From Myxococcales bacterium (lineage in GTDB: Bacteria; Myxococcota_A; Bradymonadia; UBA7976; UBA1532), in the NCBI GenBank assembly GCA_020633435.1, contig JACKDP010000004.1, positions 620,001 through 684,000 on the forward strand: 64,000 nucleotides of DNA, written 5' to 3'. This document shows positions 45,441-59,531 of this stretch, in pieces. The translations under genes and the position numbers were made by a program. The notes below the pieces were generated by a model that saw only the letters and a list, made by a program, of their open reading frames with translations, was not told the DNA's origin and made no database searches. The stretch's first letter is position 1, and every line of letters starts with the position of its first letter.

Positions 45441-45605
45441 CTACTTTCCTTCGTGATGCTCCGTGTGCGTTCCGCACTGCGGGCAGAATTTGCGGAGCAC
45501 GAGCTTTTCGGGCGTCGTGCTCCGGTTCTTCGTCACCGAGTAGTTCCGCCGTCCGCAGGTCGAGCAGTCGAGTCCGATCCTGGTTCTCGTGCTGCGTCGA
45601 CCCAT
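45441..45605 (-). CDS. rpmG: 50S ribosomal protein bL33
   Basis: 54 residues, MGRRSTRTRIGLDCSTCGRR and onward, with NYSVTKNRSTTPEKLVLRKFCPQCGTHTEHHEGK. It is the zinc-binding (C+) type with CSTC and CPQC. It sits between tuf and tRNA-Trp, as in many bacteria, and is 22 bp from the tRNA. Confidence 0.95.
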   Translation of the reverse strand: MGRRSTRTRIGLDCSTCGRRNYSVTKNRSTTPEKLVLRKFCPQCGTHTEHHEGK

Positions 45606-45630
45606 CAAACGCCATATACGGCGAAACCCA

Positions 45631-45683
45631 GGTGGTCGTAGACCACCCGGGTCCCGGCGAAGGCGGCGGCTTCTGGCCGCCGC
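45631..45683 (-). promoter_or_regulatory. Two hairpins between tuf and rpmG
   Basis: GCGGCGGC-TTCTG-GCCGCCGC style arms (45663-45683, 8 bp) and GGTGGTC-GTA-GACCACC (45631-45647, 7 bp) lie just past the tuf stop. Neither is followed by a U run, so they probably protect or process the mRNA end rather than terminate fully. Confidence 0.5.
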
Positions 45684-45693
45684 GTTGACTCAG

Positions 45694-46878
<1,185 letters not shown>

Positions 46879-47004
46879 CTGAACAGGTCTCCTGAACCGT
46901 TCCGTCGGTCGCCCCGGCTCTCGCCTGGTGCGCCCAGTTTCCCCTGACCCGCGTCACGCGTACCGGCACGAATCCAAGCCCGCGTCACCAACCAACCCAA
47001 TCAG

Positions 47005-47077
47005 AGCCGACGACCGGACTTGAACCGGTGACCCCGTCCTTACCAAGGACGTGCTCTACCTACTGAGCTACGCCGGC
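47005..47077 (-). tRNA. tRNA-Thr (GGT)
   Basis: 73 nt. Acceptor GCCGGCG / CGTCGGC, anticodon loop TTGGTAA with anticodon GGT, D arm TAGCTCAGTAGGTAGAGC. The 3' CCA is not encoded (CTG follows the discriminator), unlike the other four tRNAs here. Confidence 0.95.
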
Positions 47078-47112
47078 AGCCGCGCCAACCGAGGCTGGCG
47101 CTATTCTTCACC

Positions 47113-47188
47113 TGGAGCGGGAGACGGGGTTCGAACCCGCGACTTTCAGCTTGGAAGGCTGACGCTCTGCCAGCTGAGCTACTCCCGC
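47113..47188 (-). tRNA. tRNA-Gly (TCC)
   Basis: 76 nt with encoded CCA. Acceptor GCGGGAG / CTCCCGC, anticodon loop CTTCCAA with anticodon TCC, T arm GGGTTCGAACCCC. Confidence 0.96.
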
Positions 47189-47235
47189 ACCTGCCCCTCG
47201 CGGGGCATCCCCTCACGGGGATTCCGAAGTCGGGG

Positions 47236-47321
<86 letters not shown>

Positions 47322-47355
47322 GAAGGCCCCGCCTTCGGTTAGCGCCTTTCAGCGC

Positions 47356-47431
47356 TGGAGCTGGCGAAGGGACTTGAACCCGCAACCTGCTGATTACAAA
47401 TCAGCTGCTCTACCAGTTGAGCTACGCCAGC
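47356..47431 (-). tRNA. tRNA-Thr (TGT)
   Basis: 76 nt with encoded CCA. Acceptor GCTGGCG / CGCCAGC, anticodon loop TTTGTAA with anticodon TGT. It is the first tRNA of the tuf unit, the same Thr-Tyr-Gly-Thr-tuf order known from E. coli tufB. Confidence 0.96.
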
Positions 47432-47524
47432 GAGAAGCGGCGCGGACCGTACCAGAGAGCGTTGCGGCGAGCAAGCCGTTCGCAAGACGGAATGAATCCG
47501 CCTCACCTCGCCAGAGTGGGCGGC

Positions 47525-47553
47525 TTTATATGGCACGTCGCGGGGAGGGTCAA
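47525..47553 (-). promoter_or_regulatory. Promoter of the tRNA-tuf-secE-nusG-rpl-rpoBC unit
   Basis: On the minus strand, TTGACC (47553-47548), exactly 17 bp, TATAAA (47530-47525). The expected start point is about 85-90 bp ahead of the first tRNA. Confidence 0.8.
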
Positions 47554-47593
47554 TAGCCAACCGCCTTTTTTTTCGTGTTCCGCGCGCGTTTCC

Positions 47594-47618
47594 AAAAAGG
47601 GCTGAACGTTCAGGCCCT
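47594..47618 (-). terminator. Intrinsic terminator overlapping the rlmB stop
   Basis: A nearly palindromic AAGGGCCTGAAC / GTTCAGCCCTT stem (one bulged base) is followed on the minus strand by TTTTT. The hairpin includes the rlmB stop codon at 47610-47612. Confidence 0.75.
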
Positions 47619-48335
47619 TCGCGATCGGGCGGCGCTCGCGGCGTGCAGGAGGATGCCCGCGGCGACCCCCACGTTGAGGCTGGCGGTGGCGCCATGAAGG
47701 CCGATGGTGACGATATGGTCGGCCGTCTCGCGGGTCAGCCGGCGGACCCCCTCCCCTTCCGCGCCCATGACCAGCACCGTGGGGCGCGTCCAGTCGATGG
47801 CGTCGGGGGCCTCGCCGTCCAGGTCGGCGACCACCACCTGCAGGCCCGCGCCCTGGGCCGCCCGCAGCGCCCGCGCCAGGTTCGTCTCCATGGCGATGGG
47901 CACGATCTCGGCGGCGCCGGCGGACGTCTTCGTCACCGCCGGCCCCGGCCGGGCGCAGCGGTCGCGGGTGATGAGGGCGCCCGTGCCGCCGAGGGCCTCC
48001 AGGCTGCGCAGCATCGCCCCGAAGTTGCGCGGGTCCGTCACCTGGTCCAGGGCCAGGATGAGGGCGTCGGGGGTGAAGAGCGTGGGCCACTCGACGAGGC
48101 TGGCCGGCTCGACGAGGGCGATGATGCCCTGGTGCGCCACCTCCCCCGCGAGCTGGTCGAGGCGCCCCTGGGCCGCCGGGATGAGGGAGACCCCCCGCGC
48201 TTCGAGGGCGTCGACCACGGCCTTGCGCTGCCCCCCGGGCCGCCCGTGCAGGAGCACCTGGCGGATGCGGGCCGGCGCGTGGTCGAGGATGGCCTGGACG
48301 GCGCGCACCCCCGGCACGGGGACGAGCTCGCTCAC
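47610..48335 (-). CDS. rlmB: 23S rRNA 2'-O-ribose methyltransferase, TrmH/RlmB family
   Basis: 241 residues from GTG 48335, overlapping the pyrF stop (GTGA). The N-terminal L30e-like substrate domain (residues 1-80) is followed by the SPOUT domain with its three motifs: DQVTDPRNFGAMLRSLEALG, VLVMGAEGEGVRRLTRETAD and GATASLNVGVAAGILL, which form the trefoil knot for SAM. The family methylates G2251 in E. coli 23S rRNA; the exact target here is inferred. Confidence 0.88.
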   Translation of the reverse strand: MSELVPVPGVRAVQAILDHAPARIRQVLLHGRPGGQRKAVVDALEARGVSLIPAAQGRLDQLAGEVAHQGIIALVEPASLVEWPTLFTPDALILALDQVTDPRNFGAMLRSLEALGGTGALITRDRCARPGPAVTKTSAGAAEIVPIAMETNLARALRAAQGAGLQVVVADLDGEAPDAIDWTRPTVLVMGAEGEGVRRLTRETADHIVTIGLHGATASLNVGVAAGILLHAASAARSRRA

Positions 48336-49014
48336 GGGATGGCCTCCTGGATGCGCTGGAGCGCCTCATCGGCGTCGGCGGCCTGCGTCACCATGCGGCC
48401 GACGACCAGGACGTCCGCGCCGGCCTTGATGGCCTGGGCCGGGTCGGCCACGCGGCGCTGGTCGTCGGCGGCGGCCTCGGCCCAGCGGATGCCGGGCACC
48501 ACGCGCAGCAGCGTGGGGTGGCGGGCGCGCAGGTCGCTGGCCTCGTGCACGCTGCAGACGATGCCGGTCAGGCCGGCCTCCGCCGCCAGGCGAGCGCGCC
48601 GCCTCGCCACCTCGGGCACGGCCAGCAGGCCCGCCTCGTCCGCGGCCTCGGCGTCGAGGCTGGTGAGCACCGTGACGGCCAGCAGCCCGACGCCCGCGGC
48701 CTCGGCGGCCACCTGCGCCTCTTCGAGCATGGCCCGGCCGCCGCCGCCGTGGACGGTGATCCACCGCACCCCCGGCCGGGCGGCGCCCGCGATGGCCCGG
48801 GCCACCGTGCGCGGGATGTCGTGCAGCTTCAGGTCGAGGAAGATGGCCTCGGCGCCGGCGTCGCGGCAGGCGTCCACCAGCGCGGGGCCCCCGGCGCAGA
48901 ACAGCTCGAGGCCCACCTTGAAGACGCCGATCCGGTCGCGGGTGCGCGCGATCCAGGCGAGGGCCTGGCGCGGCGTGCACCCGTCCAGGGCGAGGCAGAG
49001 GCGGGCGTCGGGGC

Positions 49015-49018
<4 letters not shown>
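48332..49018 (-). CDS. pyrF: Orotidine 5'-phosphate decarboxylase
   Basis: 228 residues from GTG 49018, overlapping the proS stop by 4 bp. It converts OMP to UMP, the last step of pyrimidine synthesis. ALDG at the start supplies the first catalytic Asp, and FLDLKLHDIPRTV gives the DxKxxD catalytic set. VPGIRWAEAAADDQRRVADPAQAIKAGADVLVVGR is the phosphate-binding end. It is a short bacterial type I enzyme. Confidence 0.95.
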
Positions 49019-50727
<1,709 letters not shown>

Positions 50728-50789
50728 GGGGTGCTTCTCCCGGGCGGGTGCGGACGCTGGCCGGCGGACGCCGGTCTCTCAAGCGCGGG

Positions 50790-50818
50790 CTTATACCCAA
50801 TGGGTGCGCGGCGAGCAA
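50790..50818 (-). promoter_or_regulatory. Promoter of proS
   Basis: On the minus strand, TTGCTC (50818-50813), 17 bp, TATAAG (50795-50790), about 60 bp ahead of the proS ATG. Confidence 0.65.
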
Positions 50819-50853
50819 CCGCACGCGCCCCGGGGCGGGGCGGAGGCCCGTCG

Positions 50854-53187
50854 CTACCGCGCGGGGGCGCCGACGCGCAGGGCCGTGCGGCCGATCATGA
50901 GGGCGTCGCCGACGTCGAGCCGGGCGCGCCCCTGGACGCGGCGCCAGGTGCCGTTGCGGCTCTCCAGGTCGCGCAGCAGGGCGGTGTCGGCGCGGGGGCG
51001 CAGCAGCGCGTGGGTGCCGCTCATGAAGCCGTCGTCGGTGAAGACGAGGTCGGCCAGGTGGCGGCCGATGCGGCAGCCCTCGGCGGGCACGCGGATCTGG
51101 TGGGTGACCGTGCCATCGGCCGCCTCGACCACGAGCAGCAGCCCGGAGAGGTTGCCGCCCGCGCCCAGCCGCTTCGTCGCCGAGGCGCCAGGCGCCGGGG
51201 TCGTCGGCGCCAGCTCCACCCGGAACAGGTGCTCGCCCGCCAGGAAGTGATCCCCGGGGTGCAGCACGACCTCGTCGCGGACGCGCAGCCAGACGCCGTT
51301 CTCGCTGTCGAGATCGTCGACGTAGAGGGCGTCGTCCTCGATGACCAGGGCCGCGTGGACGGGGGAGGCCCAGGCGTCGTCCACCACCAGGTCCGCCTCG
51401 CCGCGGCCGATGCTCAAGCCCTCGGTGCCCACGGCGACGAGGAGGCCCGGGTCGAGGTTCTCGGTGAGGGGGCGCAGGATGAAGCCCGCGGGCGGCAGCG
51501 GCGGCGGCACGGCCCGGGCGATGTTGAACGCCTCGAACTCGTCGGAGGCCAGCAGGTCGCTGGCGTCCTCGTCCACCTCTTCGATCAGGTCCTCGACGTC
51601 CTCCAGCAGGTCGTCGGCGTCCCCGCCGGGGGGGATGGACGGGATCTCCACGTCGCCGTCGATGACACCGCTGAAGGCGTCCGGCTCGCCGGCCTCGTCC
51701 TCGGCGTCGGGGCGCAGCGAGCGGCCCGCCGAGTCGTCGGACGCCCGGGCGAAGGGCAGGTCGTCATCGTCATCGTCGTCGGCCACGGCGGGCGCGGTGG
51801 CGTCCAGGTCGACGAGCACGGCGGGCAGCGCGTCGAGGGGCGGGATGGACTCGAGCGTCGCGGGCGCGGCGCGCAGATCCGTCAAGACGACGATCTCGTC
51901 CTCGTCCCCCGGCGGGACGTCGTCATCGTCCGCCCCGGCGTCATCCTCGCTCGCGACGACACCTTCGTCGTCCTGGTCGCCGTCGTCCTCGTCGTCCTCG
52001 TCGTCCTCGTCGTCGCCGTCGTCCTCGTCCTGGTCGCCGTCGTCCTGGTCGCCGTCGTCCTCGTCGACCTCGCCGGTGCCGGGCTCCTCGGCGCCGGTGT
52101 CGTCTTCGCCGGGCCCCGCGTCGTCGATGGGCGCGACCGCGGGCTGCGGGTCGTCGGCCGCGTCGTCCAGCGGGCCCGCGTCGTCGAGGCCGAGGGCGTC
52201 GTCGGGATCGTCGATGGCCTCGTCGAGGGTCGCGCGGCTGGGGCCCGCGTCGTCGTCCCAGTCCTCGTCCACCCGCACCGCCGGCACGTCGGCCGCCGTC
52301 ACCGCGGGCCGCGCGGGCAGCACCTGGGTGTCGGTCAGCGCGGCCAGGGCCGGCGTCTCGGGCATCGTCGGCGGCGCGCCGCGCTCGGTCGGCAGGGCCG
52401 GCCGGTCGGCGTCGGTGCTGCCGGGCTGGCCCTCACGGACGGAGCGCTCCAGCGCCGCGAACCACTCCGCGTCGTCGTCCTCGGGGGGGATCTCCTCGGG
52501 CTCCATCGTCTCGATGGCGCTCAGGGGGGCCTCCGGCGGGTGCAGGCGCATGGTGGGCCGCTGGGCCTCGACGTCGCCATCCACGCTGCCGAAGTCGGGC
52601 TCGATGTCGACGCTGCCGAGCTCTTCGTCCAGCTCGTCGATGATGGGCAGCGGCGGCAGCTTCCCGGTCGTCGGGGCGTCCAGCAGGGGCTCGTCGACGG
52701 CCTCGGGCGGCCGGCTGGACGGCGGCGGGCTGCCCGCCTCCTCGCGCAGCGCCCGGGCGATGGCCCCCATCTCGACCTGCTGGCGCGACGGGCGCACCAC
52801 CGCCATGCCCCGCGTCGAGGGCTCGGGGCGCGGCGGCGTGCGGGTGGGCTCGGGGGCCTCGGCCGGCGGCGGCGCCGAGCTGGGGCGCGCCTTGGCCTCC
52901 CGGGCGCGGGCCAGCTCGGCCAGCATCTGCTCGGGCATGCGGAAGTCGAGCAGGGTGGGCGCCGACGTCACGCTGGGCGGCGGGTTGAGCCGCGGCAGGG
53001 GCGGATCGGCGGCGGGCGGCCCGTCGGAGGCCCGCACCGTGACCACGGGGGAGCCGAGGGCGCGGAAGCGCTGGGACGGCTTGTCGGAGACCTCTGCCCC
53101 GCGGCCGCGAGCCAGGCCGCGGCCGCAGTTCGTGCAGAACGCCGCCTCGTCCGGGTTCTCCCAACCGCAATGCCGGCACATCAGCAT
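50854..53187 (-). CDS. Zinc-ribbon, acidic-linker, double-FHA-domain protein
   Basis: 777 residues from ATG 53187; a second ATG two codons later is equally possible. Residues 3-20 form a zinc ribbon (CRHCGWENPDEAAFCTNCG). The next 500 residues are low-complexity and very acidic, with DD/DE runs (for example DGDDEDDEDDEDDGDQDD), so probably disordered. The C-terminus has two FHA domains: IGRGEADLVVDDAWASPVHA with DSENGVWLRV, and IGRHLADLVFTDDGFMSGTHA with DLESRNGTWRRV. FHA domains bind phosphothreonine peptides. No kinase or phosphatase gene lies next to it. A cytoplasmic signalling adaptor is a reasonable inference, since there is no signal peptide or membrane helix. Confidence 0.8.
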   Translation of the reverse strand: MLMCRHCGWENPDEAAFCTNCGRGLARGRGAEVSDKPSQRFRALGSPVVTVRASDGPPAADPPLPRLNPPPSVTSAPTLLDFRMPEQMLAELARAREAKARPSSAPPPAEAPEPTRTPPRPEPSTRGMAVVRPSRQQVEMGAIARALREEAGSPPPSSRPPEAVDEPLLDAPTTGKLPPLPIIDELDEELGSVDIEPDFGSVDGDVEAQRPTMRLHPPEAPLSAIETMEPEEIPPEDDDAEWFAALERSVREGQPGSTDADRPALPTERGAPPTMPETPALAALTDTQVLPARPAVTAADVPAVRVDEDWDDDAGPSRATLDEAIDDPDDALGLDDAGPLDDAADDPQPAVAPIDDAGPGEDDTGAEEPGTGEVDEDDGDQDDGDQDEDDGDDEDDEDDEDDGDQDDEGVVASEDDAGADDDDVPPGDEDEIVVLTDLRAAPATLESIPPLDALPAVLVDLDATAPAVADDDDDDDLPFARASDDSAGRSLRPDAEDEAGEPDAFSGVIDGDVEIPSIPPGGDADDLLEDVEDLIEEVDEDASDLLASDEFEAFNIARAVPPPLPPAGFILRPLTENLDPGLLVAVGTEGLSIGRGEADLVVDDAWASPVHAALVIEDDALYVDDLDSENGVWLRVRDEVVLHPGDHFLAGEHLFRVELAPTTPAPGASATKRLGAGGNLSGLLLVVEAADGTVTHQIRVPAEGCRIGRHLADLVFTDDGFMSGTHALLRPRADTALLRDLESRNGTWRRVQGRARLDVGDALMIGRTALRVGAPAR

Positions 53188-53375
53188 GGGACCCCACGAG
53201 CGACGAGCGCGTCTCGGCCGTTTCTTTTGTTCGGTTTTAAGGTGCCAGGGCCAGCCGGTCAAGGCGCCCGGCCCGGCCGCGTCCCCCGGGCTCCCCCGCG
53301 AGCCCCCCGGCCCGGGTTCCCCCCCGCGCCGGCCGCGACCTTGCGTGATCGGGGTGTACATGCGAAACCACGGGC

Positions 53376-55092
53376 ATGCTCAGGCGCTTGTTGATGATGT
53401 CGACCCTCGCCCTGCTCGCCGCCTGCGGTGGCCGCCGGGACCGCCCCGTGCCCCCCGTGAAGTCGGAGCGCGAGCGGCAGGACTTCGAGGCCGCGGTGGC
53501 CGCCTTCGAGGCGGGCAACGGCGCGGCCGCCCGCCGGCGGTTCGAGGTCCTGCTCAAGTCCACCCACGATCCGGTCATCCGCCCCTACGCGACGTACTAC
53601 CTCGCGCGGCTCGAGGGCGAGCGGCGCCCGGCCAGCGCCGCCGAGGCGCTGCTGGCCCAGGCCGACGCGGGCGCGCCCCCCGATCTCCGCTGGCTCGCGG
53701 CCGTGCACGGCAGCGCCGCCGCGGCCCGGGCCGGGCAGTGCAAGCGGGTGCGCCCGGAGGCCTCGTTCCTGGCCGAGCAGCTCCGCGGCGCCGAGCGCGC
53801 CGAGGTGGAGCTGAGCCTGGCGAAGTGCGCGGAGGGGGCCGAGGCCATCGGCCACCTGGCGGCGGCGGCGAAGGCCGATCCGGCGCGTGAGACGGAGGCC
53901 CGGGCGGCCGCCGAGAAGCTGCTGGCCGAGGTCCGCCCCGACCGCGAGATGATGGAGGCCTGGCCCGCCCTGTTCGAGGGGCAGGCCCTCCCCACCGAGG
54001 AGGATCCGCCCCCGGAGGACACCCCGGTGGTGGCCGGCGAGGCGGGCGAGCGCGTCCACGTCGGCGTCCTCGTGCCCCTCTCGGGCAACCTGCGCCCGCT
54101 CGGCGAGCAGCTCGCGCTCGGCCTGGAGGCCCTGCAGAGCAACGAGGACCGCCCCGGCGCGAGCCCGGGGCCCGTCCTGCTCATCCGCGACGCCTCCCAG
54201 CCCGAGGACCTGCCGGCCGCCTTCGACGCCTTCGTCGAGGAGGGGGTCTTCGGGGTCGTGGGCCTGTTCGACAAGGCGGTGGCCCCCGCCGCGGCGCAGG
54301 CCGCCGCCGAGCGCGGCGTGCCCCTCGTGATGCTCACCTCCTCCGACGTGGCGACGGCGGTGGAGGGGCCGGTCTGGCGCGCCCTGCACACGCCCGGGCT
54401 CGTGGCCCGCACGGCGGCGGGCGCCGGCCTGATGCGCGGGGGTCGCCGGGCCGCCGTCCTGCGCCCCGACAACAGCTACGGCCGCACCCTCGGCTCCTGG
54501 TTCTCCCAGAGCTGGCAGGCGGGCGGCGGCGAGGTGGACGGCGAGGTCGTCTGGGACGCCAACAAGCCCGACTGGGCGCGCGTCGCCAAGAAAGTCAAAG
54601 GGATCCGGGCAGATACGCTCTTCGTCCCCTGCGACGCCCGCGCCGCGGCCCAGCTCCTGAGCCACCTGGCGGCCGAGGGGACGTGGGTGCGGGGCGTGAA
54701 GTCGCGGTTCAAGGCGCCCCCCAAGGACGCCCGCGAGCTCTGGCTCATCGGGACGCCCGAGTGGTACGCCCCGAGCCTGCTCACCCAGGCCCGCCGGTAC
54801 GCCGAGGGCGTGATGGTGCCGGTGCCCTTCGCGCTCGAGACGGCGCGGGGCGCGGCCTTCGACGAGCAGCTCCGGCGGCGCACCGAGGCCAGCGCCACCG
54901 CCTTCGACGCCCTCTTCGCCGACGTCATCGGCGCCTTCCAGGTGGCCCGCGACCGGGCCGTGAAGGAGAAGCTGGGCGCCGTCGAGGCCCTGACGCGCAC
55001 CCGCTACGACCAGGGCCACACGGCGGGCCTGGACTTCGGCGAGCGCGACGCCGTCCAGGCCCTCTTCCTGATGGTGGTGGAGGAGGGGCGCT

Positions 55093-55109
<17 letters not shown>
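53376..55109 (+). CDS. LpoA-like lipoprotein: TPR-like region plus periplasmic-binding fold
   Basis: 577 residues. The lipobox is LLAAC with Cys17. Residues 30-210 form helical repeats (FEAAVAAFEAGNGAAARRRFEVLL). From about 226 there is a type I periplasmic-binding fold (VHVGVLVPLSGNLRPLGEQLALGLEAL, then FGVVGLFDKAVAPAAAQAAAERGVPLVMLTSSD, then RRAAVLRPDNSYGRTLGSWF). The TPR-plus-binding-fold layout matches LpoA, the outer-membrane activator of penicillin-binding protein 1A, but amino-acid-binding lipoproteins share the second domain. It converges with lon, and the two coding regions overlap by 17 bp at their ends. Confidence 0.75.
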
Positions 55110-57489
<2,380 letters not shown>

Positions 57490-57516
57490 CAGGTGCTCCG
57501 AAGCTCGAAGGGGAGG

Positions 57517-57546
57517 ACGATACCATCGCCCGGGCGTCGGGCCCAA
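57517..57546 (-). promoter_or_regulatory. Putative lon promoter
   Basis: On the minus strand, TTGGGC (57546-57541), 18 bp, TATCGT (57522-57517), about 28 bp ahead of the lon ATG. Both boxes are weaker than those of the ribosomal units. Confidence 0.4.
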
Positions 57547-57567
57547 TGCGCCCGCGCCCGGCCGCGC

Positions 57568-58143
57568 TCAAGCGTGCAGGCGAGCGTCGACGAGGTCGTC
57601 CCGGATGACCGTCGCCTCGTGACGGGCCAGCTCCGCGAGGCGCGCCCGGACGGCCTCCGCTGGCACCACCTCGGCGGCCAGGTCGAGGTAGAGGCGGTGG
57701 TGGCGGGCCTCGCTGGTCAGCAGATCGGCGTAGAGCGCCTGCAGGCGCCCCGGGGGCAGGGCCTCGGCCAGCCGCTGCATCCGCTCGCAGGAGCGCGCCT
57801 CGATGAGGGCGCAGCACAGCAGCGTGTCGACCAGCTTGTCCGGCTCCCCGGCGCGCACGGCCGCCATCAACCGCCCCGGGTAGGTGGACGGGCGCTGCCG
57901 CTCGAACGGCAGCGACCGCGCCGCGAGCTCGCCCAGCACCCGCTCGAAGTGCTCCAGCTCCTCGCGGGCCAGCGCCGAGAGGGGGGCCAGCAGCGGCGCC
58001 CGGTCGGGGTAGCGGAAGATGAGCGTCAGCGCCGTGGACGCCGCCTTCTTCTCCAGGTGCGCGTGATCCAGCAGGATCTCGTCGATCACCGCCGTCGCCC
58101 GGGGGCCCCAGTCGGCGGCCGTGCGGCGCTCCAGGTGCAGCAT
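57568..58143 (-). CDS. miaE: tRNA-(ms2io6A)-hydroxylase MiaE-like
   Basis: 191 residues. A ferritin-like four-helix diiron protein: LLDHAHLEKKAASTALTLIFRYPD, ALAREELEHFERV, ALIEARSCERMQRLA and LLTSEARHHRLYLDLA carry the Glu and His ligands in the expected order. MiaE hydroxylates the isopentenyl group of ms2i6A37 in tRNAs using oxygen, so it points to aerobic growth. It lies upstream of lon on the same strand, separated by about 80 bp. Confidence 0.88.
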   Translation of the reverse strand: MLHLERRTAADWGPRATAVIDEILLDHAHLEKKAASTALTLIFRYPDRAPLLAPLSALAREELEHFERVLGELAARSLPFERQRPSTYPGRLMAAVRAGEPDKLVDTLLCCALIEARSCERMQRLAEALPPGRLQALYADLLTSEARHHRLYLDLAAEVVPAEAVRARLAELARHEATVIRDDLVDARLHA

Positions 58144-58258
58144 CTTCGCCCTCCCCTGATCCTCGCCGTGTGTAGCGGATCGCGGCCGGTTGTTCCAGCG
58201 TCGGGGCCGATGGTAATGGTGCCTGCATCAGCCATGCAGCAGTGCTCCGGGGGGATCG

Positions 58259-59365
58259 ATGAAGCGTTGGGTCGAGGGCGCCGCGCTGATCGCGGCCATG
58301 TTCGCCTGTGATGATGGGGGCAGCGGCGGTGGGGCCGGCGGCGCGGGCGGCATGGCCGACGCCGCGGGCGGCGCCGGCGGGGGCGTCGTCATGGACATCG
58401 GGGTCGCCGACGCCAGCGACGTCGACGCCGGGGCCGGCGGCATGGGCGGCGCCGGGGGCATGATGCCCATGGAGAAGCCCATCGACGAGCGCTGCCCGGA
58501 CGCCCAGGCCGGCACCTACCTGCTCGTGTTCTACCCGGACCGCGTCGACGCCTACCGGCAGCGCGAGTTCGGGGCGACGTTCTTCTGCGAGTTCCTGGAC
58601 CTCGCGGGCAACGGCATCACCACGGCGACGGGCGTGGCCCAGCGCCTCGATGGCTCTTTCCTGGTGTCCGTGCCCGAGGAGGGCCGCGGCGCCGTCTACC
58701 AGTTCACCGCCAACGGCGAGTTCGACCGGCGCGTCGAGTCCAACGTGAACCTGGCCGGCATCGCGGGCATCTGGAACACCTTCGGCGACGACTTCGTGGT
58801 GTGGAGCGCCGCCAACCAGAACCTCTACAAGCTGAGCGAAGCCGGGCAGTTCCGCGGCCCGTGGGAGCCGCCCCAGTACCAGGGCGCCCGCGTCCCCGGC
58901 ATCACGGACATGACGTTCCTGGACACGGACGCGGTGGTCATGACCTTCCGCGACCGCCCCGCCCAGCTCTTCATGTTCCCCGACGCCCCGTCGTTCCCGG
59001 CCAACCTGGTGGGCCCGGGCAACTCGACCATCGCGGTGCAGACGGACGAGGGCCCGAAGGTGCTGATGTCGGCCCAGATCGGCGGCGAGGGCAACGGCTT
59101 CGGCGTCGTCCTCTTCAAGCCCATCCGCGCGGGCCGCGCGGCCGCCATCGAGCAGGAGTCCGTGCTCATCCCCGCCAGCGAGATCGTCGACGGCATCGAC
59201 CTGCTCTCCCTCAGCTCCGGCTTCCTCGTCCTCGACAGCAACCTGGCCGGCACCGCGAAGATCAGCGGCTACGACGCCATGGGCCTGCTGCGCGACGAGG
59301 TGCCCCTCATGCGCCCCGGCAACCCCATCGGCTTCGCCCGGGTGCCCATCTTCCCCGACTTCTGA
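58259..59365 (+). CDS. Gly-rich-linker lipoprotein with beta-propeller-like body
   Basis: 368 residues; the ATG has GGGGGGAT upstream. The lipobox is AMFAC with Cys17, followed by Asp-Asp. Residues 20-75 are a GGAGGAGGM-type linker. The body (about 85-368) has repeated strand patterns such as GVAQRLDGSFLVSVPEEGRGAVYQFTANGEF and IWNTFGDDFVVWSAANQNLYKLSEAGQF, which suggest a beta-propeller, but I recognise no family. The linker resembles that of the next gene. Probably envelope or surface exposed; function unknown. Confidence 0.72.
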   Translation: MKRWVEGAALIAAMFACDDGGSGGGAGGAGGMADAAGGAGGGVVMDIGVADASDVDAGAGGMGGAGGMMPMEKPIDERCPDAQAGTYLLVFYPDRVDAYRQREFGATFFCEFLDLAGNGITTATGVAQRLDGSFLVSVPEEGRGAVYQFTANGEFDRRVESNVNLAGIAGIWNTFGDDFVVWSAANQNLYKLSEAGQFRGPWEPPQYQGARVPGITDMTFLDTDAVVMTFRDRPAQLFMFPDAPSFPANLVGPGNSTIAVQTDEGPKVLMSAQIGGEGNGFGVVLFKPIRAGRAAAIEQESVLIPASEIVDGIDLLSLSSGFLVLDSNLAGTAKISGYDAMGLLRDEVPLMRPGNPIGFARVPIFPDF

Positions 59366-59531
59366 CCCCCGGGCGTGACGCGAGCGTCACCTCGGTGTCA
59401 AGCTGCCTTGGCAGCGGCCTGCCGCCCCCGGTCCCGGGGGCGCGTCCCCGCGGCGACGGGCCTCGTGCGCGCGGCGGTGCACGGCCCTTGCTAAGCGGTG
59501 TCGCGTCGCTCGAGGCGCGAAAGGGGGGTTC

